Shown piece by piece: positions 1 to 5,158 of a stretch of DNA of 5,158 nt. A program made the position numbers and the translations under genes. The stretch covers positions 1-5,158 of the forward strand of contig JACPZN010000294.1 in the NCBI GenBank assembly GCA_016195505.1, read 5' to 3'. Position 1 is the first letter of the stretch. Every line of letters starts with the position of its first letter. Source of the stretch: Nitrospirota bacterium. GTDB lineage: Bacteria; Nitrospirota; Nitrospiria; Nitrospirales; Nitrospiraceae. The notes below the pieces were generated by a model. The model saw only the letters and a program-made list of their open reading frames with translations. It did not search any database and was not told the DNA's origin.

Positions 1-769
1 CCACGCCTGTCGGAATGTGTGTGATGCTGACCGCCGAGTAGGTGGTATTCACGCTCTGCCCTCCGGCGCCCGAAGAACAAAATGTGTCGATACGGAGATC
101 CTTGGGATCGATGTGAACATCCACCTCGTCGACTTCCGGCATGACCGCGACGGTGACCGTGGAAGTGTGAATGCGACCGCTGGCTTCCGTCACCGGGACC
201 CGCTGCACTCGATGTACGCCGGCCTCGTACTTGAATTGGCTGTACGCCCCCTTGCCTTCGATCAGTGCAACAATGTTCTTGTACCCCCCGATGCCGGTCT
301 CGCTGGCTTCGACCGTATCAACCTCCAACCCTTTTTTCTCGGCATACTTGACGTACAAGCGGAAAAGTTCTCCGGCGAACAAGGCCGCTTCATCCCCGCC
401 GGTGCCCGCTCTGATTTCCAAAACCAGATTTTTTTCATCCCTTGGATCTTTGGGAATCAGAAATCCCTTCACCCGTTCTTCCAATTCGCCCCGCTGACGC
501 TCCAACTGAGCCGCTTCTTCTGACGCCATCTTCTGCAACTCGCTGTCGGCGGAAGGATCGGCGAGAATTTGTGCCGCCTCTTCAAGCTGCTTGGCGTATT
601 CACGATAGGTCTCAAAGAGCGTTGCCGCAGGTTCCAGTTCAGTCCGTTCCTTGCTTAGCTTGTGCAGCAGGGACGGCTGGCTGACAACAGAGGGATCCAT
701 GAGCTGATCGGTCAACTCATGAAATCGCGATGCGACGGACTCCCATTTCGTGAGTAATGCGGCTTCCAT
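1..769 (-). CDS. prfA: Peptide chain release factor 1 (RF1), C-terminal part missing at window edge
   Basis: RF1 recognises UAA and UAG stop codons in the ribosomal A site and triggers hydrolysis of peptidyl-tRNA in the cytoplasm. About 256 codons are visible; family members are near 360 residues, so roughly the last 100 residues are off the left edge. Translation of the minus strand shows the GTGGDEAALFAGEL block (about residues 122-135), the stop-codon-reading tripeptide P-V-T at 192-194 inside HRVQRVPVTEASGRIHTS, and the catalytic GGQ at 236-238 inside SSGAGGQSVNTT. The PxT tripeptide, rather than the SPF of RF2, decides RF1 over RF2. The N-terminal 110 residues are the usual helical, charged domain 1. 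The ATG at 769 follows a purine-rich GGGGAG about 8 nt upstream and gives the normal N-terminus length. It lies downstream of rpmE but beyond a strong terminator. The next gene, off-window, is commonly prmC, the methyltransferase of the GGQ glutamine; that is only an expectation. Confidence 0.97.
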   Translation of the reverse strand, partial: MEAALLTKWESVASRFHELTDQLMDPSVVSQPSLLHKLSKERTELEPAATLFETYREYAKQLEEAAQILADPSADSELQKMASEEAAQLERQRGELEERVKGFLIPKDPRDEKNLVLEIRAGTGGDEAALFAGELFRLYVKYAEKKGLEVDTVEASETGIGGYKNIVALIEGKGAYSQFKYEAGVHRVQRVPVTEASGRIHTSTVTVAVMPEVDEVDVHIDPKDLRIDTFCSSGAGGQSVNTTYSAVSITHIPTGV

Positions 770-806
770 GATGCTCGCTCCCCGCCCTCACCATCAAACA
801 CAGGCC

Positions 807-847
807 ACAAAAACAAAGAGACCCTGCTTCGGGCGAAGCAGGGTCTC
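807..847 (-). terminator. Rho-independent terminator after rpmE
   Basis: A perfect 13-bp stem (GAGACCCTGCTTC at 818-830 pairing with GAAGCAGGGTCTC at 835-847) closes a 4-nt loop. Read on the minus strand the stem is followed by the T-rich run TTTGTTTTTGT (817 down to 807), the classical intrinsic terminator layout. It begins about 20 nt after the rpmE stop codon and ends about 37 nt before the prfA start. On the plus strand there is no T-run after the stem, so it is directional. Its position inside the rho-rpmE-prfA cluster makes it a possible attenuator for prfA. Confidence 0.9.
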
Positions 848-867
848 CTCTATGACTGTCGGTGTCG

Positions 868-1074
868 CTACTTGCCCTTCTTCGCGTACTTCTTCTTGAA
901 CCGCTCTACACGCCCCTCGGTGTCGACGATCTTCTGCGTGCCGGTGAAGAACGGGTGGCAATTTGAGCAGATATCGACGCTGATGTCACCGATGGTGGTG
1001 CGCGTCTTGAACGAATTCCCACAGGCACAATGGACTGTGGCCTCCCTATACATTGGATGGATGCCCTTCTGCAT
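868..1074 (-). CDS. rpmE: 50S ribosomal protein L31, zinc-binding (type A)
   Basis: L31 is a small protein of the large ribosomal subunit that contributes to the bridge between subunits at the central protuberance. The 68-residue product has the normal length. It shows the family start (MQKGIHPMYREATVHCACGN), the zinc ligands C16, C18, C36 and C39 (CxC and CxxC), and the signature SNCHPFFTGTQK followed by a basic GRVERFKKKY tail. The four cysteines mark it as the zinc-containing C+ form rather than the zinc-free paralogue made under zinc starvation. The start is well supported by AAGGAG at 1084-1089, about 9 nt before the ATG. It follows rho by 97 nt in the same direction, with no convincing terminator between them (only a weak TTGGC/GCCAA hairpin), so cotranscription with rho is likely. 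A strong terminator follows it. Confidence 0.97.
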   Translation of the reverse strand: MQKGIHPMYREATVHCACGNSFKTRTTIGDISVDICSNCHPFFTGTQKIVDTEGRVERFKKKYAKKGK

Positions 1075-1172
1075 GACCTGCGACTCCTTACCGAAGTATC
1101 CGCCCAGTTTCTTGGCCCTTTGCCAAAAGCATCACACTTTATCCGAAGGAAGGGTCCAGAAACAAGCGTCAC

Positions 1173-2444
1173 TTACCGATTCATGGATTGCAGGAACTCC
1201 TGATTGGTTTTGGTGCCCCCAATCTTGTCCATGAGGAATTCCATCGCTTCCATGGTGCCCAAGGGACTCAAAACCTTGCGCAAGATCCACATCTTGTTGA
1301 GCCGATCCTTGTCCACCAGCAATTCTTCCTTTCTCGTCCCGGACTGACTGATATCGATCGCCGGGAAGAGGCGCTTGTCGGCCAGCCGACGGTCCAGATG
1401 GACTTCCATATTGCCGGTCCCTTTGAATTCTTCAAAGATGACGTCGTCCATGCGGCTGCCGGTGTCCACGAGCGCGGTCGCCATGATGGTTAGGCTTCCG
1501 CCGTTTTCAATATTGCGAGCCGCACCAAAAAACCGCTTCGGCCGCTGAAGCGCGTTTGAATCGAGACCGCCGGAGAGCACCTTCCCGCTCGGCGGCGCAA
1601 TCGTGTTGTAGGCCCGTGCAAGACGCGTGATGCTGTCCAGCAGGATGACGACGTCTTTCTTATGCTCGACCAGCCGCTTCGCTTTCTCCAAGACCATTTC
1701 CGCGACTTGCGCATGACGCTGGGCCGGCTCATCGAATGTGGAGCTGATGACCTCAGCCTTTACCTGCCGCTGCCAGTCCGTAACTTCTTCCGGCCTTTCA
1801 TCGATCAGCAGAACGATAAGCGTCACTTCCTTATGGTTCTTGAGAATTGCCCGGGCGATCGCCTGGAGCAGCATTGTCTTCCCGGTGCGCGGAGCAGCCA
1901 CGATCAATCCCCGCTGGCCTTTGCCGATTGGAGTTGTCAAATCCATCACGCGGGTGCAGTACTCTTCACGGTCGAATTCCAAGTTGATCCGCTCTTCGGG
2001 GTACAGCGGGGTCAGGTTATCGAAGAGAATCTTGTCCCGTGCGACTTCGGGGTCTTCGTAGTTGACCTTCTCAACCTTGAGTAATGCAAAGTAGCGTTCA
2101 CTCTCCTTCGGAGGCCGGATCTGCCCTGAGACGATGTCGCCGGTACGGAGATTGAACCGGCGAATCTGTGAAGGGGAAATATAGATGTCGTCGGGACCGG
2201 GGAGATAGTTGGAGTCCGGAGCGCGCAGGAAGCCAAAGCCGTCCGGGAGAGTTTCTAGCACTCCTTCCCCGAAAACTACGCCGTTTTTTTCAGTCTGAGC
2301 CTGGAGGATCGCAAAGATCAACTCCTGTTTTCTCAGGTTGGCGGCTCCCTCGATTTTCAATTCGCGGGCCACGTCATTGAGGTCAGCAATCGATTTTTGT
2401 TTCAACTCTGCGAGATGCATCACTTCCCCCTTCGCTACTGACAT
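1173..2444 (-). CDS. rho: Transcription termination factor Rho
   Basis: Rho is a hexameric RNA-dependent ATPase and helicase that binds C-rich untranslated RNA and releases RNA polymerase. The 423-residue protein is close to the 419 of E. coli and has no large N-terminal insertion. In order it shows the N-terminal helical domain (about 9-50), the RNA-binding cold-shock-like domain with the RNP1 motif GFGFLR (69-74), a highly conserved YISPSQIRRFNLRTGD block (88-103), Walker A APRTGKT (184-190), the catalytic glutamate in LIDERPEEV (E216), Walker B VVILLD (265-270), the Q-loop around KVLSGG (288-293), the R-loop KGTGNM (341-346) and the arginine finger in SGTRKEELL (R371). The start at 2444 has AGGAG close upstream. 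An alternative ATG at 2420 (residue 9, MHLAELKQ) also has a GGGGGA-type site and matches the E. coli N-terminus better, so the first eight residues are uncertain. Residue W224 replaces the methionine found at E. coli position 219. Promoter and long leader are described separately; rpmE follows. Confidence 0.98.
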   Translation of the reverse strand: MSVAKGEVMHLAELKQKSIADLNDVARELKIEGAANLRKQELIFAILQAQTEKNGVVFGEGVLETLPDGFGFLRAPDSNYLPGPDDIYISPSQIRRFNLRTGDIVSGQIRPPKESERYFALLKVEKVNYEDPEVARDKILFDNLTPLYPEERINLEFDREEYCTRVMDLTTPIGKGQRGLIVAAPRTGKTMLLQAIARAILKNHKEVTLIVLLIDERPEEVTDWQRQVKAEVISSTFDEPAQRHAQVAEMVLEKAKRLVEHKKDVVILLDSITRLARAYNTIAPPSGKVLSGGLDSNALQRPKRFFGAARNIENGGSLTIMATALVDTGSRMDDVIFEEFKGTGNMEVHLDRRLADKRLFPAIDISQSGTRKEELLVDKDRLNKMWILRKVLSPLGTMEAMEFLMDKIGGTKTNQEFLQSMNR

Positions 2445-2511
2445 ACGACTCCTCTCGAGCCCTTGGCTCGCTTCTGGGACACAACAACTCGCTCGAACTG
2501 ATCGGCCATAT

Positions 2512-2556
2512 GGCTATGTGTCGGTGTGTTTGGATGGAATAGCTTGTGGAGGATGT
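2512..2556 (-). promoter_or_regulatory. Candidate rut (Rho-utilisation) site in the rho leader
   Basis: Read as RNA on the minus strand, these 45 nt contain 19 C and only 3 G, with repeated pyrimidine-C steps (ATCC, TCC, TTCC, ATCC) and runs such as CCAAACACACCGACACA. Rho binds this kind of C-over-G, weakly structured RNA. Its position about 70-110 nt upstream of the rho start codon fits autoregulation by premature termination. The composition is directly seen; the function is inferred by analogy with E. coli rho. Confidence 0.4.
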
Positions 2557-2682
2557 CCACCGTATCTATGCAGCAAGGATATCGTCTTCGAGATCACCGG
2601 AGAAAATCAGAATACAAACAAAATCTTTGGCTGGCCTACGACTCCCTCACTCACTAGATTTGGTTCGAGACAGGTTCCGGAG

Positions 2683-2710
2683 TTGACTTCTTTGATGGAG
2701 AGAATATGTT
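2683..2710 (+). promoter_or_regulatory. Weak candidate promoter for the DUF2203 gene
   Basis: TTGACT (2683-2688, five of six to the -35 consensus) is followed after 16 nt by TATGTT (2705-2710, four of six). It would start a plus-strand transcript near 2717, about 180 nt before the DUF2203 start. The match is modest, and the real promoter may be elsewhere in 2710-2880. Confidence 0.25.
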
Positions 2711-2731
2711 CACACGGGAATGTTAGCGTCA

Positions 2732-2760
2732 ATGATACCCGGACCCAGGCTTGTTGTCAA
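2732..2760 (-). promoter_or_regulatory. Sigma-70-type promoter for rho
   Basis: On the minus strand a perfect -35 hexamer TTGACA (2760 down to 2755) is followed after exactly 17 nt by TATCAT (2737 down to 2732), five of six matches to the -10 consensus. Predicted transcription start is near 2725. It points at rho and is the best promoter-like match found in the intergenic region. Confidence 0.65.
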
Positions 2761-2894
2761 CTAACATCTCCGGTTCATGTTTTTCCGTTACCGGTCACAC
2801 CCCGTTCAGTCCCTCTACCCCAGGGGCCGAGCTTTTCAACCGGTTGTTCCCTGGATTTGAAGTGTGTTACACAGGAAACAGGAGCTCAACCCTA

Positions 2895-3308
2895 ATGGCG
2901 CAGGACGAGAACGAAACCAGTCCGGGCCGTGTCTTCTCTCTCTTCGAAGCCAACCAGCTGATCCCTCAGCTCCAGTCACATCTGTCAACTGTACAACAAG
3001 GGAAGGCGGTCCTTATCCGAACGCACGAGGAGGTGCGAAAAGCGTCGGCCAACGCCGGTCTTGGGGGTGGTACCTCTGTCGGCACCCATTACGTCAAGGG
3101 CCTCCAGGACATCAGCACCAACCTCCATGCGATCCATGAATTGGGAGTTGTCGTCAAAGACATCGATCTTGGGCTATGCGATTTCCCGCATGTCCGCGAT
3201 GGTCGAGTCGTCTATTTATGCTGGAAGCTCGGCGAGAAAGAAATACGCTGGTGGCATGAAGTCACATCCGGATATAAAGATCGTTGTCCGCTTGAAGATC
3301 CTGTCTAG
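2895..3308 (+). CDS. DUF2203 family protein, function unknown
   Basis: The 137-residue product matches what I know of the DUF2203 family: an N-terminal RVFSLFEANQLIPQLQSHL motif (12-30), which in the family starts a long helical segment, and a conserved C-terminal block ELGVVVKDIDLGLCDFPHVRDGRVVYLCWKLGEKEI..WWHEV (82-123). The central 50-70 stretch is glycine-rich (GLGGGTSVG). There is no signal peptide or membrane segment, so it is probably cytoplasmic. No biochemical role is established that I know of. The frame is open upstream to an ATG at 2751, but the residues added there (serine, proline and phenylalanine rich) do not look like the family. The ATG at 2895 has AGGAG at 2880-2884 with a 10-nt spacer and lets the family motif begin near the N-terminus. 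It is transcribed divergently from rho. The YCII-domain gene follows in the same direction with a short gap and may be cotranscribed. Confidence 0.85.
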   Translation: MAQDENETSPGRVFSLFEANQLIPQLQSHLSTVQQGKAVLIRTHEEVRKASANAGLGGGTSVGTHYVKGLQDISTNLHAIHELGVVVKDIDLGLCDFPHVRDGRVVYLCWKLGEKEIRWWHEVTSGYKDRCPLEDPV

Positions 3309-3371
3309 CCGATGTTGTTCATGATCAACGGAGGCGGGGCCAGCCGACCTCAGAAAACACAGACGCCGAAC

Positions 3372-3650
3372 ATGAAATTTGTCATCATCGGGCACGACAG
3401 CCCTGAGGGAGAGGCCAAGCGAAAGATCCATAGGCCTGCCCATCTGGCCAATCTAGACCCTCTCAACAAACAAGGACGAGTCATCCTCGCCGGCCCCCTC
3501 ACGGATAAGGCGGGAAGCTTGCTGGTGCTAGAATTTGAGACCCAAAATGAGGCCGAACGGTTCATCCAAAACGACCCTTACACGGTTCACGGTGTCTTCG
3601 AACGGGTTGAAGTTCATCCGTTTATGCAGATCTTCCCCAAGCCAAGCTAA
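3372..3650 (+). CDS. YCII-domain (YciI-like) protein
   Basis: The 92-residue product has the small dimeric alpha-beta barrel pattern of the YCII family: a first strand MKFVIIGHDSP, the RPAHLANLDPLNKQGRVILAGPL motif (21-43) with the conserved histidine at H24, a strand SLLVLEF (49-55), the helix NEAERFIQNDPY (59-70) with D68 in the typical NDPY/DPY motif, and a final strand VFERVEVHPF (75-84). Family members are cytoplasmic and some have been proposed to be enzymes or parts of larger enzymes, but the substrate here cannot be read from sequence. The ATG at 3372 is preferred because it starts exactly at the first family strand. No Shine-Dalgarno sequence precedes it. An in-frame ATG at 3312, 3 nt after the DUF2203 stop codon, would add 20 residues of low-complexity sequence and would suit translational coupling, so the start is unsettled. 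Its neighbour upstream is the DUF2203 gene. Confidence 0.85.
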   Translation: MKFVIIGHDSPEGEAKRKIHRPAHLANLDPLNKQGRVILAGPLTDKAGSLLVLEFETQNEAERFIQNDPYTVHGVFERVEVHPFMQIFPKPS

Positions 3651-3722
3651 CTCACTCCTTTTCCCCTCTCGCCTGCTCTTATTAGGGAGATTGAGACCTC
3701 CCAACCCCGTACCTAGGAAGCA

Positions 3723-3751
3723 TTGTCCAGCACCGTTTTGAGCGGTATAGT
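3723..3751 (+). promoter_or_regulatory. Sigma-70-type promoter for the TPR gene
   Basis: TTGTCC (3723-3728, four of six to -35) is followed after 17 nt by TATAGT (3746-3751, five of six to -10). The predicted transcription start, 6-8 nt after the -10 box, falls at 3757-3759, on the ATG of the TPR gene. The rest of the 107-nt gap (3651-3722) shows only a weak 5-bp hairpin (GGGAG/CTCCC) without a T-run, so no terminator for the YCII gene is supported. Confidence 0.5.
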
Positions 3752-3757
3752 TACCCT

Positions 3758-5023
3758 ATGCAAATCAGGCACTCTGCCGCTTTCTTAGTCACATCCCTCG
3801 CATTGTGTCTCTTGCAGCAGCATGCAGCTGCATCAGACACCACGGTGATCGCAGAAGCTCGGTACCTAATGGCCGACGGCGACACATTGGCTCTTGCTGA
3901 GGAGAAAGTGCTGCAACGAGCCCAGCGCAGAGCGGTCGAAGAAGCGGGGCTGTACCTCGAATCCACCTTTCACGACCTCGAAAAGACCACAGGCGGCCGG
4001 AGCCTCCAGACCAGCTCTCTGGAGATCCGTACTATTGCCGCAGCGATCACAAAAACCGAAATTCTCGAATCACAGCGCTCCTTCGAGAATGATCGCCCAA
4101 GTTTCTTCGTACGTATCCGTGCGATTGTCAATCTCGATAATCTTCACGCCGCCATTCGTCGCTGGCAATCCGAACAACAGTTTGCCGAGCACTTTCGGCG
4201 TCTCCAGAAAGAAAATGCTGAACTACGGGCACAGCTCCATGAGCTGAAAACCGCCCCTATTGGCGTACGCACGCTCATCATTGAGCCGCCGGGCCGAAAT
4301 GGAGCTCGTGAACAAGCCCGGACGTTAGTCGATAAAGCGATCCTGACACAGAACCTCCGGCAGAAGCTCGACATGATCTCTCAGGCTGCGACCCTGGATT
4401 CTCAATCTGTAGACCCCTTGATCGTGCGTGGCCAGACCTATCTGCGGCTCGTATCTGCCGCATACTCCAACAAATCCAGGCCCAGCGAATATTCGGAATA
4501 CATCGACAATGCCCGAATGGATTTTGATCGGGCGCTCTTGATCGACCCGAACAACATATGGGCCTTGCTCGGACAAGGCGACGTCAACACCTGGCTGAAA
4601 CGACCGGACGAGGCGGCACACTCATATGAACAAGCGCTCGCACTGGATCCCTTTTTCGATATAGCACGCCATCGTTTGATCAATCTCTATACGACCCAAG
4701 CCCGTAAACTCACGACCACGAAGCAGTGGTCATCCGCGCTCACAGTGCTCCAGAAGTTTTTGGGTTCCCAGATACCTGACAGCTGGATCCCCTACCAGAA
4801 AGAAGCATATTCTCTCCGCAGCGAAATCCATAAGAAGTTGAACCAGCCGACCTTAGCGATCGATGACTTGAGTACGATCCTTAGAGTTGAGCCCACTGAT
4901 ACACACGCCCTCCTCGCTAGAGCCAAGCTCTATCAGGAACAACTCCAGGGACGCTTGGCAAAGGACGACTTCGAACGAGCTTGCCTTCTCGGGTCAGCCG
5001 AGGCCTGTGAACAGCTTCCCTAA
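3758..5023 (+). CDS. Secreted TPR-repeat protein with N-terminal FlgT/LPP20-like region
   Basis: The 421-residue product begins with a signal peptide: basic MQIRH, a hydrophobic core AAFLVTSLALCLL, and a probable signal peptidase I site after HAAA or AAS (about residues 25-26), so it should reach the periplasm or beyond. Residues 30-135 form an alpha-beta region with AEEKVLQRAQRRAVEEAGLYLEST (47-70) and a strand FFVRIRAIVNLDNL (116-129). This resembles the N-terminal region of FlgT/LPP20-like envelope proteins, judged by pattern only. Residues 133-165 are charged and heptad-like, probably a coiled coil. From about 215 to the end lie TPR-like helix pairs: PLIVRGQTYLRL with ARMDFDRALLIDP, IWALLGQGDV with AAHSYEQALALDP, a degenerate unit around 303-335, AYSLRSEIHKKL with AIDDLSTILRVEP, and ALLARAKLYQEQ with AKDDFERACLLGS. 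TPRs bind protein partners, so a scaffold or assembly role is likely; the partner is unknown. The start has no Shine-Dalgarno sequence, but the signal peptide begins exactly there. Confidence 0.85.
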   Translation: MQIRHSAAFLVTSLALCLLQQHAAASDTTVIAEARYLMADGDTLALAEEKVLQRAQRRAVEEAGLYLESTFHDLEKTTGGRSLQTSSLEIRTIAAAITKTEILESQRSFENDRPSFFVRIRAIVNLDNLHAAIRRWQSEQQFAEHFRRLQKENAELRAQLHELKTAPIGVRTLIIEPPGRNGAREQARTLVDKAILTQNLRQKLDMISQAATLDSQSVDPLIVRGQTYLRLVSAAYSNKSRPSEYSEYIDNARMDFDRALLIDPNNIWALLGQGDVNTWLKRPDEAAHSYEQALALDPFFDIARHRLINLYTTQARKLTTTKQWSSALTVLQKFLGSQIPDSWIPYQKEAYSLRSEIHKKLNQPTLAIDDLSTILRVEPTDTHALLARAKLYQEQLQGRLAKDDFERACLLGSAEACEQLP

Positions 5024-5095
5024 CTGTGATTAACTCCCTGCTTTTCTTGGCCTATCCTGATCATGTATCCGAACGAACAACCTCTCCGCGCCGAT

Positions 5096-5125
5096 TTGAC
5101 AAGTCAAAAGATCGACACCTATAAT
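5096..5125 (+). promoter_or_regulatory. Full-consensus sigma-70 promoter at the right edge
   Basis: TTGACA (5096-5101) and TATAAT (5120-5125) both match the consensus perfectly, with an 18-nt spacer. Transcription would start near 5132 and run out of the window. Nothing else in 5024-5158 looks coding, and no terminator hairpin is visible after the TPR gene. Promoters this close to consensus usually drive rRNA, tRNA or other highly expressed units; which one cannot be told from the remaining bases. Confidence 0.8.
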
Positions 5126-5151
5126 GCACCACCTTGCAAGAGTGGAAGTGC
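5126..5151 (+). repeat. Nested inverted repeat at the start of the right-edge transcript
   Basis: Just after the -10 box, GCAC (5126-5129) pairs with GTGC (5148-5151), CCAC (5129-5132) with GTGG (5142-5145), and the centre is the palindrome CTTGCAAG (5133-5140). It spans the predicted start point and could be an operator or a small 5' hairpin. The arms are short, so chance is possible. Confidence 0.3.
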
Positions 5152-5158
5152 CCCGCAA

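Larger units (their letters stand above)
2445..2725 (-). promoter_or_regulatory. Long rho mRNA leader (5' untranslated region)
   Basis: This covers most of the 450-base gap between the divergent rho and DUF2203 genes. If transcription starts near 2725, as the promoter at 2732-2760 predicts, the rho mRNA carries a leader of about 280 nt. In E. coli the rho leader mediates autogenous control by Rho-dependent attenuation, and a long leader here is compatible with that. The leader contains a C-rich, G-poor segment (2512-2556), a small hairpin of 5-bp arms (GTGGA/TCCAC, 2546-2560), and a short reading frame (ATG at 2509, stop at 2435-2437) that overlaps the rho start by 10 nt but has no ribosome binding site. 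Plus-strand reading frames that cross this region lack recognisable protein features and are treated as chance. Confidence 0.5.

Noticed and set aside
17..523. Plus-strand 168-codon reading frame opposite prfA
   Set aside because: It is the antisense of a strongly conserved RF1 coding region and carries no recognisable protein features.
1090..1172. Separate promoter for rpmE in the rho-rpmE gap
   Set aside because: The best pair found (TTGTTT, 18 nt, TAAAGT) matches the consensus at only three and four of six positions.
1875..1895. Walker A of Rho reads APRTGKT instead of the PKAGKT of E. coli
   Set aside because: From memory PRTGKT-type P-loops occur in Rho of several lineages; the catalytic lysine and threonine are intact.
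2870..2882. Match of ACACAGGAAACAG to the lacZ ribosome-binding region found in cloning vectors
   Set aside because: The similarity stops on both sides after about 13 nt and the flanking sequence is not vector-like; taken as coincidence around a Shine-Dalgarno site.
2751..2894. Extended N-terminus for the DUF2203 protein from an ATG at 2751
   Set aside because: The added 48 residues do not resemble the family, and the internal ATG at 2895 has a proper AGGAG upstream.
2338..2895. Plus-strand 185-codon reading frame over the rho 5' end and its leader
   Set aside because: It overlaps the start of rho and the rho leader, has no family motif or ribosome binding site, and its composition looks like a shadow of the opposite strand.
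3685..3704. Hairpin GGGAG/CTCCC as a terminator after the YCII gene
   Set aside because: Only 5-bp arms with an 8-nt loop and no T-run afterwards.
3758..3835. Possible lipobox around C17 of the TPR protein
   Set aside because: The residues before the cysteine (LAL) are a poor lipobox and the hydrophobic core continues past it; an AAAS-type signal peptidase I site fits better.

Overview
The window looks like a piece of a chromosome from a moderately GC-rich bacterium, with protein features that fit a Nitrospira-like (Nitrospirota) or deltaproteobacterial-type lineage. That placement is inferred from the gene order rho-rpmE-prfA and from the flavour of the proteins; no database was searched. 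No mobile element, CRISPR array, tRNA or rRNA gene is visible.

The left half (1-2444) is read on the minus strand and is a housekeeping gene-expression cluster. In transcription order it holds rho (transcription termination factor), rpmE (zinc-type ribosomal protein L31) and prfA (peptide chain release factor 1, whose 3' end lies beyond the left edge). A strong Rho-independent terminator sits between rpmE and prfA, so prfA probably depends on read-through or on a promoter I could not identify. Rho has a well-formed sigma-70-type promoter (TTGACA-17-TATCAT) about 280 nt upstream of its start. The long leader contains a strikingly C-rich, G-poor segment (19 C, 3 G in 45 nt of RNA), which suggests a rut site and autogenous control by Rho.

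The right half (2895-5023) is read on the plus strand, divergently from rho. It holds a DUF2203-family protein, a YCII-domain protein, and a secreted protein with tetratricopeptide (TPR) repeats. The first two may be cotranscribed. The TPR gene has its own promoter-like sequence, placed so that transcription would begin at or next to the ATG, which predicts a leaderless mRNA. 

The last 135 bases contain no gene but end in a promoter with perfect consensus -35 and -10 hexamers (TTGACA-18-TATAAT), followed by a small dyad. Such a promoter usually drives a stable RNA or another highly expressed unit, whose body would lie to the right of the window. 

The window is mostly ordinary. The interesting material is regulatory: the rho leader, the terminator in front of prfA, the apparently leaderless TPR gene and the consensus promoter at the right edge.
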